Shown here: in pieces, positions 1-10,791 of the stretch
Layout: every line of letters begins with the position of its first letter
Numbering within the stretch: the first letter of the stretch is position 1
NCBI GenBank assembly: GCA_023653785.1
Contig: JAMKCH010058237.1
Span: 1-64,000, forward strand
DNA: 64,000 nt
Direction: 5' to 3'
From: Ophioderma brevispina
Lineage: Eukaryota; Echinodermata; Ophiuroidea; Amphilepidida; Ophiodermatidae
Made by a program: the position numbers and the translations under genes
The notes under the pieces: generated by a model
The model's database searches: none
What the model saw: only the letters and a program-made list of their open reading frames with translations
Told to the model about the DNA's origin: nothing

Positions 1-729
1 TAGTCCTCATTTCCTGTGAGCGGCGCTCCCAACTCCCGCACTTTTTGCACCCCTGTCAAAAGGTATCATAAGCTGGTCCTTCATAGTCACTCTCAAACAT
101 AGATAATGCCTTATCAACTAACTATTAAGGTGTACAAGTATGTCTCCAAAGCCCCACTCTCGGTTCCAGAAAAATATAAAAAGATACAAGATGGGAACCG
201 TACTGGATTCCAATACTATGGCAGTTAACAAGTCTTATTTGGGGATGTCACTGAAAATTTGAGTGAAGTCAATTTTGTTCAATTAGGGCCAAAAAGTAGA
301 CATTCTTAGTGTGTGTTTGTGCCATCACAGCCTGTGTAGAAGGCCAAATTTGGTTAAAATTGTCCATTATAATTCAACTGTTTATCTCTTTACTGTGTTA
401 TTATTTCAGTCAAGATACCTGACACAAATTTTAGACACCCACCATCCTTTAGGCTCTATTCAAAAAAGAGATCCTTAATCAAAATTTTAGTGGTATCCCC
501 AGATATTTTTTTTGGGGGGGGGGGCATTATCCATCACCATTTGGTAGGGACCATGATTGGTGAGACATGCTTGCTCTGTAATCTGAGTTAAATATAAAAA
601 AAAGCAATAGCCCAGAAGTGGTCTTAGATTATTGCCCATTCTTATTTGAACTAACCAAATCATGCTGTGATCTTTTTCAAGGAATAGTTTGTTCTGCAGA
701 ACTGTAATCGGAATTCTTACAAACACACC
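1..729. other. Non-coding stretch
   Basis: No gene or repeat family is recognised here. The only visible feature is a T-run followed by a G-run near 507-524. Open frames are short and lack coding character. Confidence 0.5.
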
Positions 730-813
730 TACCCCTAACCACTGTGAATTCAACAACCTTTACGGCTTTATTTCATAGAGGATATTGAATTCATAGTGGT
801 CAGGTTATGGAAA
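730..813. mobile_element. Short palindromic MITE, family 1, copy 1
   Basis: The sequence CCACTGTGAATTCAA near 739-753 is repeated inverted as TTGAATTCATAGTGG near 785-799, so the segment folds on itself. The right end continues as GTCAGGTTATGGAAA. The same unit, in opposite orientation, lies at 10022-10136 with the same middle (CAACCTTTA...TTTATTT). No transposase is encoded, so this is inferred to be a non-autonomous DNA element. The left outer end is degraded. Confidence 0.55.
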
Positions 814-1154
814 CACCCAGTTCACAAAATAAACTTCCTATCCAAAAGAATAGGAAGGAAAGAAAAGAGAGGAGGAGAAAACATATCTTGGGATGAATTT
901 AGTATTCTGCCATCACTTGAATTCTGCACCCTTAACAAGCAGTTTATTCCGTTAACGTTTCCGAATTCGTATGGTGTTAGCAGAATACTAAATTCTTTCC
1001 CATATCGCTAGTTTTAGGTTTGAATGTCATGATAGGAATTCTGAACAGTTTGCTTCTTTCATTATAATCTTCTCTTGATCTTTTGCTTATATCTCTCTAA
1101 CGTAATCACTTAATGTCTTCAAACTTGGTATTTGGTTCACTAATACAGCAACAG

Positions 1155-1271
1155 ATGCCACGGTACCCTTGTGTGCAGGACCAGTACCACTCTTCATATC
1201 CCAATTCGCCCAGCTATTCCAGATCTTACAGTACGAGTGGCTACAGACAAAAGATCTCCAAAACACACCGG
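1155..1271 (+). CDS. Candidate internal coding exon, unknown protein
   Basis: The gene is not recognised. An open stretch of 39 codons follows an acceptor-like AG (ACAGCAACAG) and ends at a good donor, G|GTAAAA. A second acceptor, TGTGCAG at 1172-1178, would shorten it to 31 codons and keep the same frame. The peptide begins MPRYPCVQDQYHSSYPNSPS and is rich in Ser and Tyr (SYSRSYSTSGYRQK); its codons look coding and the GC content rises above the AT-rich flanks. Both possible exon lengths are multiples of three. It could be an exon of a gene that continues right on the plus strand (candidate exons at 8650 and 21611), but nothing in the sequence proves the link. A chance open frame remains possible. 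Confidence 0.35.
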
Positions 1272-1885
1272 GTAAAAATGTTTTGGCCGTGCAGTTTTGT
1301 TATGTGTGGCTCTGTGGCAAATCTGTGCTGGTGAAACTTGTTACAAAATGTTTTGCCTTTGGCTGGAAGATTTATTCCAACCATGTTTATTGGTATGAAA
1401 AATGTTTCAATGTTGCCTGGATGTCATAAATGTTTTCGTGCACAAACCAAAGCATTATGTCAGTAACATGCTTAAGGATTGCACACATGAGAAGGAATGC
1501 TAATGTGTGGAATCAATTTTTAACATGGAAAAGTTATTACAAAATAAAAGTTCTGAATTCAAGTTGCTGCATTCAATCTTGCCGCCGAGAAGATAACACT
1601 TTGGAGTTGTGATTTTGATCATTTTATAGAGCCCTGACAACAGCACCTGTTTTTTGGCATGAAGGCCCTGCAAATTTAAATCACATCGCCTCAGTTCTAC
1701 TACTTTTCCTAAACGGTATCGCTGATTGGCTCATTGCATATATTAACATGATATAACGCTTAAGTAAACCAAGCACAGTATACCTCTTATCTGTATCACC
1801 TCACAGCTCCTTTTCTGTACCATGACTTTTTCAGTGCTAAGTACCTCATAAAATTATGAAAATAGAATGAGGGGGGTGATTGTTT

Positions 1886-2142
1886 AGTTAGTGATTACAA
1901 ACAGAATACTGCTCTCCATGGTTCACCATGAAGGGGGTAACATGAATCCCATCCTTTCAGAGTGGCCATTAAACTGTTTGGTCCCATGTCGAGAGTCACA
2001 ACTGTACATGATTTGAGTGAGTGATTAAAAACAGAATACTGCTCTCCTCCATTGTCACTTAGAATTGGGTAAATGAATCCCGTCCTTCAGAGGGGATGTT
2101 AAGCTGTTGATCCCATGTATAGAGAGTCACAACTGTACATGT
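1886..2142. repeat. Two-copy tandem duplication, period about 130 bp
   Basis: The block starting GTGATTACAAACAGAATACT (1891) recurs starting GTGATTAAAAACAGAATACT (2021). Both copies end in GAGAGTCACAACTGTACATG (1991 and 2122). The copies have diverged by substitutions and small indels. No coding capacity is seen. Confidence 0.8.
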
Positions 2143-2609
2143 ACAAAACATCTCTGCCGCCAGGTTTGAATCATACAGGGTTAAAACTCTTGACTGTTCC
2201 CAATCCACCCCCGCCCCTAAAAGTGGCCATTTTAAGGCACGTCCATATCATTTCGTCGTGGTTCTGCAGACTGTCGAATCAAAGCATAAATGCTAGTTCT
2301 GAGAAAACGGCGTTTGGAAAGTTTTGAGTTACTTATGAATGCGGTAATTAAATGAAATAAAAGGAAATGTTTTTTTAAGTCCTGTATATTAAAGACTTGG
2401 ATGCTTCTAAGATAACTACCACAGTATTAAAATCCCAAGAAACAACTGTTTTCTTATCAAATGGCCACTGAAATGTGATTTGACAGTTTTGTCAAACCCA
2501 AATTTTTTGATCGCTGTGTTCTAAGGAGGCGAATACGTATTCGGCTCCACTGCATGAAAACCTTTGATATTTAATGTTGTATGGTGATTACTAATAACTA
2601 TAACGGGTT

Positions 2610-2870
2610 TTTTAAACTATTTTAAAATGATGAATGCCGATGATGCCACGATGATAAGAATACACGAGGGCGGTGATGATGGTGGCAATATAACGATGAA
2701 ATAAGGAAAGATCGAGCTTGACGACATAATGATATGAGGCTTTACTGATCGATGATGACGATGAATGACGATATGATGACGATGATGATGACAATAGCGA
2801 CGAAAATGTGATTGTGATGATGATGACGATGAGACGACGACGATGACGATAGCGATGATGATGTCTATTG
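2610..2870. repeat. GATGAC/GATGATG low-complexity tract
   Basis: Imperfect GAT, GAC and GACGAT units run through the tract, densest at 2750-2865. On the minus strand it reads as a Ser-rich open frame, which is a product of the triplet repeat and not a gene. Confidence 0.85.
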
Positions 2871-5180
2871 CATGTGTTTATCTACAACAGTGCAAATTTG
2901 TATACAAACGACTTCCATAAGCGGTTAAAATGGAAAACATTCACTGTTGCAATATGTTCGTTGTAATGATAGCACAGACTGACCAACGATGACCAACGAT
3001 TCAGAAAATTACAACCACTTACCAATTGGACTCCTCAAGATTAATATCTTTAATTAGTCGCCCATATGTTTTTTAACTCATTTTTGCAGAAAAAAAAAAA
3101 CCACATAAGATTCAGGTGTAAATACGTTGAGAGAACACAAACCATTGTAGTGCATGTTATTAAAAATAATAGATGCATGGTTGCAACACGCAATTAATAT
3201 TGGCTAGAACTTTTCCAAAATTGAGCTCATAAAATATTTTAAAATGAACTGGAATTTCAATAACTCAAAATGTTTTGGAGGATAAAGTGGTTGTCTCTAC
3301 AACTTTATAACACCAATTTTTTCTCGTTTCTTTCTTAAATTCATGTCAAATGCATAGTATTCCCATCTTTTAAAGTAATGTCATGCTTAAAAATAACCAA
3401 ACAAACTGAAACGAATTAACATTACATGGTGGTAACTACTTCAATAGTAAAATCGACATAATAAAACAATTCTTAGAGGTCACTAACGCTATACAAACCC
3501 CCCAAAACCTTTTTTCCACAAGAAAATATCAATTTTGTTCCTGAAAGGCGATTTTTTTTTTTAAATGATATATAGTAATTATTTAGTTTTGGCAGAATAT
3601 CCAAGTAAACATCAAATAAAATCAAACTTTTCACATATGTTTACCAAGTCTATTTTTGTTACAAGACGTTTTACTAAGGGTGGGGTTTTAAACAACCCAG
3701 AATTCATTATTATAAAGCAATAGATGATTTTGATGTTGGTACCCAGTTGGATTATCTTTGGTCCCTCCGTTTCCTATTTGCTTCTAACATACCATAGTAT
3801 GGTGGTCACAATTACGTCAAAGTTCACAAGTTGGCAAAATTGGTCATTTCCGACGACACATCAGAGTATAAATGAAAAAATGAAATTTTGCAATTTTGCC
3901 TCAAAAAGTTAGGAATAATTGGATTTTTCAATGCTGGTTTTGGCCCCAAATGAATGGAAAATGACTATTTTTAATCAACATCATAGATTTTTAGAGCCAT
4001 ACATTGCACAATATAAACAAAGAAACAATAACTAAATGTTACTGCAAGTATCTTTTTTTAGGTGAATACTGTGGCCAGAGGGAACATTATGAGCCCATAA
4101 TGATACTATAAACCTTTATTTCTATCCCTATTAACTAAAACATAACAACTTGATTTTATTTTGTTTGTATAGGGTTTTAAGGTAATAGGCCTAATTTAAT
4201 GTGTATTTTGTATGCTGATTAATGGAATATAAATATAATAAAATGCATTGCGCTCTTTATTGCAGTATAATGGGCATTAAACTGACCAATCAGAATCTGC
4301 ATTTTCAATAATGGTAGTAGATGTAATAACCACTCCCCACCAATCGACTTCGAAGCTATCCCATCTCCTTCACATTTGTTTCGTCTAAAATAAGCAGAAG
4401 GATGTGAATAATTACATGGAAACTTAACGAAAGTTTTTACGTGTTTGGGCACCGGAGGAAAATTTATACCTGGGTGGTACTCCTCCCCTATGGTAATACG
4501 AGGGTTATGTCACTATGTCCCCCCTAAAAGTGATACATTTTGCTATTGACAATTTTAAACTACAAAACGTGGATGTTTCTTTTCACGATGCACAGACCGT
4601 AGGTTTCAATTAGTCAATAACATCATAAACCAAAATTAAATGTGATAACATGACCAATCGCTCATGAAGTAATAGAAAGGTAAATTTCACCGATTGCCTT
4701 AAATCTTTACAGACCTATTTTTATATCGATTTTGATCACTGATAAAATTTGTTTGTCCCCGCGAATACGTATTCGTTCGAAATTTATCTGTGTGCTTTGA
4801 ATTATTGGACACCAAAGCTAATCCGAATAGTTATTCGATTGTTTGTCAAACCCCGTTTGAATACAAATGGGTGTTATTGCTTCGACTGCCGGCTATTTTT
4901 TAAAAGATGTAATTTTCCTTTTAATTTTTGGGTCAATTAAGAGTACATAAAATGCAACCAGATCAACTATTAAACTCAATTTGACCAAAAAATCAGAGTC
5001 GACACTATGTCGTGACCACAACGATTTATCCACTCGTTCCGATCATCATCCTATCATTGAATAAATCCTGACAACCACCACACAGCGTATTTCCAAATGA
5101 CTTATGATAAACAGAGAAGAAGAACACAATGTAAACATCAAATTTTCTTCAAACCGATGGAATGTTGTCTTAAATTGACC
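2871..5180. other. Non-coding stretch
   Basis: AT-rich, with no supported gene. A perfect 14 bp palindrome CGAATACGTATTCG at 4762-4775 also occurs at 2530-2543, and a near relative CGAATAGTTATTCG follows near 4822. Otherwise nothing is recognised. Confidence 0.5.
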
Positions 5181-6080
5181 GTCGCCCGAAATTTTTGGTT
5201 AGACCCGAACGAGAATACCGATTCTGAATACGGAAAATTTAAAGAAACATATAACTTTTGCAAATATGAAAGTCTGCCGGAGAACCCGTTGTTACGGTGT
5301 AGCCCCAGGATAGGGGTAAAGTTACTATTGGGTCAATTTTTGAACTGCTCTAAATTAATGAAATAATAATTAAATTATTCCTTATGTTACCAGGAGTAAA
5401 AAGTCAATTGTCACAACGTTGTGGTGCTTCCTCCGTTCCAAGAGTATTGGGAAAAATGCTAAAGTCATTTTTTTATTCAAGAAAGGTCAACAATTGTAAT
5501 ACCAAGATTTCTTTTTGTAAAAAATATTACAATATTTACTGATCCTGTATTGAAAATATACTTTTTATTTTGCATAGGGTTGGTTCCCTTTCATAAGGAG
5601 GGGTATAATTCCCCCGTCCCCATAGAGTCCTACAAGGAATTTGGTACCCCTTCCATTATAACAACCCAAGGAGATGCCAAAATGGCAAAAAGCATTTCAT
5701 ATTTTGGATTCATTATCATTAAACATTAAAAAAAAATTTTTTACAAAAAACCCAAAATCTGGGTCTTGCAATGGGTGACCTTTCTTGAATAAAAGCAAAT
5801 GACCTGAGCCTATTTCCCCAATATCTTTGAAAGGAATCACCACACGCGTGTGCCCATTGGACTTTTTACTTCTTCTTCCTAAGGAATAATTTGAAGCTAT
5901 TTACATTAGATTTAGAGGAGTTCAAACATTGACCCCCATAGTAACTTTACCCTCTCAGGGCTACACCAACAACGGTCCCCCGGCAGACTTGCAGATTTGC
6001 AAAGTTTAATTTTTCTCTGCTATTTTCACGTTTCAGATACTGGTATCTTGTTTCATCTAAACCAAACCTTCTGGGCTGAT
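5181..6080. mobile_element. 900 bp foldback (long inverted repeat) element
   Basis: The left arm, 5181 to about 5530, is repeated inverted in the right arm, about 5735-6080, leaving a loop near 200 bp. Matching landmarks are GTCTGCCGG (about 5271) with CCGGCAGAC (about 5980), GTAAAGTTACTAT (about 5317) with ATAGTAACTTTAC (5938), and TTATTCAAGAAAGGTCA (5472) with TGACCTTTCTTGAATAA (5778). Arms differ by many substitutions and small indels, so the element is old or has had no gene conversion. No transposase frame is present; the short open frame inside (5097-5366) is not convincing. Part of one arm recurs alone at 55464-55565, showing it is a dispersed family. Confidence 0.8.
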
Positions 6081-6727
6081 GCTCTATAGGGTTTACTCCA
6101 TATATATATTGAATACCAGTCCTTTGTTGGACACGAATTTAAAATGCCAGTTGATTCAGCAGCATGTATGCATGTGCATGCTTGATCAACAACCCAGAGT
6201 TGTTTCTTACCCCTGAAGAACTACAGCCCCTTTTATCAGTGTTTGTGATTGGTTGATTACCTGGTGATAGTCATTGAGTACCAATAAAACCAGGGTTTCT
6301 AAAATTGGAAGGTAGTTTCTTATGGGATTAATCTTAATCTGACTTCCTGCAATGTGATTCTTGAGTGTTTTCATGTGAGGTTTATTTAATTCTTTGTTGT
6401 TGAACTTACATATACTGTGTGTAAAGTGTGAATTTTGTTTGATTGACTGTTACATGTTTTGTGTGTAATTATAAATTAATCTTGGATAAATGGCGTGAAA
6501 TTATTATTTTCACAATAATAAGCATCTGTAAGACAATGTCAAAAATGCATAATAGGCTATTTTGTTCAGTTGTCAACACCATCTGAATTTTTAAGACCAG
6601 GGGGATAGATTTAAATATAGATCGGAATATCTGATTCTCTTGCTTTCGACCACCCCTGCTACCTCCATGTGTCCTACATTGTGGGTCTGTATTCATCTGT
6701 CCCTTTACCTTGTTTTGCGTTGCTTGT
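6081..6727. other. Non-coding stretch
   Basis: No gene or recognised repeat. The short minus-strand open frame at 6469-6747 has no protein-like features. Confidence 0.45.
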
Positions 6728-7165
6728 TTTAAGGTCGTCCGATGCAATCGGAAGACCTTATGTTTGGCATGATTGAGTCCCTGCTCTCTCCTCCTCTCTG
6801 CCTGTCTCTCTCTGTCTCGCTGGGGTCTTGTCGGGATGGCTGTGTATGTTCAAACATAGTATACACCTTTAGGTGACCCAAAAAAAAAAAACTTTGTCAA
6901 TTTTCACTTTTTTTTGTGCAGTGATAGACCAAGTTCATACTTGGTATGCGTTAACACCGAGGCAAGGGGGTAACAGATAGTGGTCAAAGGTCATTTAGGG
7001 ATCACTTAGGGTCATTATATTGCTCTAGTAATACACTTTTTGGTTGCACTTACTGAGCTTAGTGGCAGTGATGGTCAACTTCATGCTAGTACTACGTATA
7101 CACATTAAGACAAGGGTCTTATGTGGGTTAACAATGGGACAGCAAAGGTCATCAGGCAGTGCTAA
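6728..7165. repeat. Dispersed-type repeat with two diverged units
   Basis: The segment opens with a short hairpin, GGTCGTCCGATGCAATCGGAAGACC. It then holds two related units of about 140 bp: GCAGTGATAGACCAAGTTCAT...GGTCAAAGGTCATTTAGGG (about 6918-7000) and GGCAGTGATGGTCAACTTCAT...GCAAAGGTCATCAGG (about 7063-7156). No coding capacity is seen. It may be a non-autonomous mobile element, but its ends are not visible. Confidence 0.5.
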
Positions 7166-7295
7166 GAAATTTCGGCGAAATCCAAGAATCGATTCTCCGC
7201 AAAGATTATTGTAAATTGATTTGAGGAATCATTGTTGAATTCTCGTAACTTCTGAATTTTCACATAGCTAATTAGATATTCCCGCAAATTCATTT

Positions 7296-7817
7296 TTGAG
7301 ACTCAAGACCTTCTCGCACTCTCTATCTACTAAGTCTAACCCCTGCAGGGGGTCTCATATTGCTCTCTATTCCTTTGACCACATATTCGGCAACCTATGT
7401 GGACCGCTGTCCCCTCTTTTTACTTATGAAATCATCAATGTGATAACTTTGATTTTTCATCGACAAATCGTTCTGATGAAGTGGAACCCAGGGGATGTGA
7501 CTCTGGTTGACAAAACTTTCCTGGTGTGGGTGTATAACGTGTCCACGGAACAACCGTACACTGTATTCAGAGCCTTAACCTCGATCACTTTCCAGATATT
7601 ATCAGCACATGTATTAATGGGCAGAATTAATCATTTTTTAAGGTTAATTCCCCTACGAAAGCGAATCAGGTCGAATCTGAAATCTTTAAAATTGCTACCA
7701 TATAGATGTGCTGGCTGGGAGGTTCTCATAAGGATGTGCAAATTCCATGTCATCCTTTTTTCAAATGAAAAAAATGGACCGAACAACATTAAAGTGTTCT
7801 TGAAGCACTGTCCTTGA
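7296..7817 (+). pseudogene. Relic resembling a DDE transposase (Harbinger/ISL2EU type), tentative
   Basis: This is the longest open frame in the window (173 codons). Residues near 64-75 read NPGDVTLVDKTF, which resembles the 'GDxxLxDKGF' strand around a catalytic Asp in the DDE_Tnp_4 transposases of Harbinger and ISL2EU elements. About 20 residues later, another frame reads RVHG, as in the 'RIHVER' motif of that family, followed back in the first frame by FQILSAHV, like the usual 'FxIL' strand. This suggests a decayed 3' part of a transposase with at least one frameshift. The N-terminal half has no recognisable motif and terminal inverted repeats were not found. The resemblance is short and by eye, so a chance open frame is a real alternative. 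Confidence 0.3.
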
Positions 7818-7989
7818 GAACTGTTTATGTAGTTAAGTATTAACTGTACCTCTTTGCATTGTGCGAAGCTATTTTTAACACAACTGGTTTCCTTTTTATT
7901 TTTTAGAATCGTATTTTTAAGCATTGGTGACACATTTTGACCACTGCTATAAGTAGGAACATGCAGTTTCAATCACTCAATTCAGAGCT

Positions 7990-8190
7990 AATAATAATAA
8001 CACGAACCAGTTTTTTTTATAATTGCGCTGAATACCCGCAAACTGTTTAAAGCGACGTTGTAATTATTATTACTGCCGCCTTCCAAAAATGTCACATCAG
8101 TTTGCTTCCATCTAGGTGGCTGCTCAAAGACATGCCTACCAGCGCACAAGCCTATCAGCAGTGTAATTGTACTTATTCCCATAGCAAGCG
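7990..8190. repeat. Dispersed repeat, copy 1
   Basis: The core CATCTAGGTGGCTGCT (about 8109) followed by a CATGC...CAGC stretch recurs near 41072 as CATCTAGGTGGCTGCTGGCC...CATGCATCAGC, in the same orientation. Weaker similarity extends upstream in both copies. The boundaries and the type of element are unknown. Confidence 0.4.
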
Positions 8191-8649
8191 CGCCTCAGTT
8201 TTCGCTTTGGTTCATAAGGTAATTGAGATTGGGAATCTTGCCGTATATGCCTAGAAAGGTCACATTTGCTCATAGTAACCCTCTATAATCCCATTCATAT
8301 AGATCTGTATAAAACTATAATTCCTTAAGAAAAGCAAATTTTTATTGCCCACATGAATTTTATAAAATTGCACAGGAAATGTGCAGTTGTCAATAATGTG
8401 TCATGTTTTTGCCTTGCCTTATTCTAGTTTTGTCATAATAAGTGAAACTTCCAACAGCCTGTGTTTAACTAAGACAAATTTGTTTGTAAGAAATCTGGTA
8501 TTATTTTTTTTTTGTAAGCTGCAGATGTAGCCACATCTGAGAATTCTCCAGTCAGGATGCGAAACTGTAAACTTATTACCTAAATACTACGTTGAAAACT
8601 GCACTGCAAGAACAATGTTTTTAAGTTTGCGTATCTCTGATTGTCACAG
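8191..8649. other. Non-coding stretch ending in an acceptor-like site
   Basis: No gene is recognised. The stretch ends TATCTCTGATTGTCACAG (to 8649), a plausible 3' splice site for the candidate exon that follows. Confidence 0.4.
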
Positions 8650-8875
8650 GCCCTGGCCAAAGCCAGACGTCTCGACACCGATCCCAGCACCTTTTGGCTG
8701 GTGGAAAAGTCTACAGTGGCGTGACTACGATTCCTCGGCTTTAGAAGACCACAGACAAGGTTACCACAGGGTACTGGACGATATGAAATGTTTTATGGAG
8801 GTGCAGAACCATGTAAAGACCCCTGGCCGGTTTGTTCGGTCCATAGATAACCACAGAAATAACAGGGAGCATTGA
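8650..8875 (+). CDS. Candidate 3' coding exon, unknown protein
   Basis: The gene is not recognised. After the acceptor CACAG the sequence is clearly richer in GC than its flanks. One frame stays open for 74 codons to a TGA at 8873-8875; the peptide starts PWPKPDVSTPIPAPFGWWKS and contains RDYDSSALEDHRQGYHRVLD. A competing frame, ALAKARRLDTDPSTFWLVEK, is also protein-like but stops after 24 codons (TGA near 8723). The two frames cannot both be right unless there is an indel or a splice choice. The composition and splice signal argue for a real exon; the product and the true frame are uncertain. It may belong with the other plus-strand exon candidates at 1155 and 21611. Confidence 0.35.
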
Positions 8876-9339
8876 ATTTGCGTGTAATATTAATACCCCA
8901 GGCCGAACCGTTTTACTGCTGTTTCCATACTACCACCGTACTGACCCGAGTATAGTAGTCCATGCTCGAGATATCCCACCCCACCCCCATTTTTGAAAGA
9001 ATCTTAAGAATAGTAAAAATCCTATTATAATCCCAAGCCTTATTTTTTGCTGAAGGCAATTTGGATAATAGGCAATTTTTGTTATAATCATTACTTTTTG
9101 GTAGTATTTTCTTGTGATTTTCTTTACCAAATTAATTATAGTTCAATGCTTCTTTTATTTCACAGGTCTTGTTTATCACACACCTCATAATGAACTTAAA
9201 AATATCTGGAATAAGGTTAGCCCTGACAGCCCCCCTGAAATGTTGATGGTCCATGTTTTTATTTAGGGTGGAGATCCCCTTGAAACCAGCCCCTAAGTTC
9301 AAGCTAATTTCAGGTTAAAAAAAACAGGTGGGACTATAC
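8876..9339. other. Non-coding stretch
   Basis: AT-rich, nothing recognised. If the upstream exon is terminal this would be 3' untranslated sequence, but no close polyadenylation signal stands out. Confidence 0.4.
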
Positions 9340-9607
9340 TAGGATCAGTACAGAGTAATCACTTGGTGAATAGCTAAGCTCAAATTGACGTCCTTCATTA
9401 GAAAATCACATCTTGTAATCAATTCCAGTCCGGATTTTTTGGTATACGCTAAATATTTATACATCCCCAAAGCGAAAAAACCTATTCATCTCAAACTTGT
9501 GGGATTGAACATTTTGGTTGAACTATACTGTTAGTTCTCGGTGACTATTTTTAATTAATACACAAAAAATATATATTTCAAAATATCCATCCGAGTCCAC
9601 ACCTTTG
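9340..9607. mobile_element. TTAA-type MITE family A, degraded copy
   Basis: The stretch GCTAAGCTCAAATTGACGTC through AATCACATCTTG to TCCGG (9371-9434) matches the reverse complement of 34090-34150. The part ATCTCAAACTT...GACTATTTTTAATTAAT...GAGTCCACACCTTTGA matches the same family at 32700-32838 and 25575-25693. The terminal TTAA is mutated here. No coding sequence is present. Confidence 0.55.
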
Positions 9608-10021
9608 AAATAGGAAATTTTAATTTGAGACAAGTGACTAAAATTTTGAAGAAGTGTTGAAGATGGTCTGAATACCTTTAATATTCTGGATAGGCCATAG
9701 TCTTTCTATAGCCCCCCCCCCCCCGCCATGACACATTACGGAAAAATAAGCCTCTATGGTGAAATGTACGTGAAGTATGTAAACAAACCTCTCTGGGGCC
9801 TATATTAAGATATTGCCTACTAAGATGACCTTTACAAATGAGTATGTGTCAATTTACCAGATTTGAAAACTTAAATGAACTCAAAGAATTAAAACAATTG
9901 ATTGCAAGATGATATTCAAAAGCCACTTATAACTTGACAATTTGGGTTTTAACAGAAGTCACAATTTCCTAAAGACTTTTTGACTCGCAACCAGTAGCAA
10001 CATATCAAGGGTGTTTTCCGT
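9608..10021. other. Non-coding stretch with a C-run
   Basis: A C homopolymer of about 13 lies at 9712-9724. No gene or family is recognised. Confidence 0.4.
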
Positions 10022-10136
10022 AACCTGGAAAAAGTTTTACCTGACCACTATGAATTCACAGCCCTTCTCTGAAAATAAAATGCTTTAAAGGTTGTTGAAT
10101 TCCTAGTGCATGAAAACCTGGTCAGGATATGGAAAG
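10022..10136. mobile_element. Short palindromic MITE, family 1, copy 2
   Basis: CTGACCACTATGAATTCA (10041) is repeated inverted as TGAATTCCTAGTG near 10096 and GGTCAGGATATGGAAA near 10120. The unit matches 730-813 in opposite orientation. Confidence 0.55.
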
Positions 10137-10537
10137 ACCGGTATTCAAATGACTAGTAAAAAACACTCAGGCTCCCAAATTCCTGTAACTGATCTAATGT
10201 TTCTCAATTTGTTCAAAGTTAAAACTTTTAAATTTAATGGCACAGATTCACCTTGAAGGAGCGGGATGAGACGTGATGCAAGGAAACAAGGGGTAGCACT
10301 ACCCGGGTTTGCCTTCAGACGACTGGCTAGCATGAGGGGTAAGAAGCAGCTAAGTAGGGACTCCTGTTTACACCTCCACCACTAGCAAGTCATTAAAAAT
10401 GTGGATTTATGCTTCTCAAGGGCAATAAAGGAATGAAAGAAGGCCACCCTTTAAGCTGTTGATTTTCACAATGGTTAAATTTTTGTGACTTTTCAAATGA
10501 ACTGGAGATATATATTAAAGACGTATGCTGTATTTCT

Positions 10538-10791
10538 AAGGGGAGGTCTAACTTTTACCCGGCTTTAAAAACCAGGGTTAGTCCTACATGAGTGACTTCT
10601 TTTTCCTTCAAAATACTGTGAAAGTTAATGTAATGATGAAAAATTCCTTGTGGATGGGTCCATTCCGGTCCATCGATGATAATTTTTTCAACCCATTGCA
10701 GTACACTTTTTAGAGTATGTTAGAAAGTGAAAAAGGTCCACTCATGTAGGACTAACCTGTTTAAACCCGTGTCTAAAGTTAGACTCCCTTT
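10538..10791. mobile_element. 254 bp foldback MITE
   Basis: The left end AAGGGGAGGTCTAACTTT is inverted at the right end as AAAGTTAGACTCCCTTT. Inside, GGTTAGTCCTACATGAGTG (about 10575) pairs with CACTCATGTAGGACTAACC (about 10739), and GAAAAATT pairs with AATTTTTTC. Nearly the whole unit is a hairpin centred near 10665. No coding capacity. Confidence 0.75.

Noticed and set aside
2612..2794. Ser-rich open frame on the minus strand
   Set aside because: It is a by-product of GAT/GAC triplet repeats, with no start context or domain.
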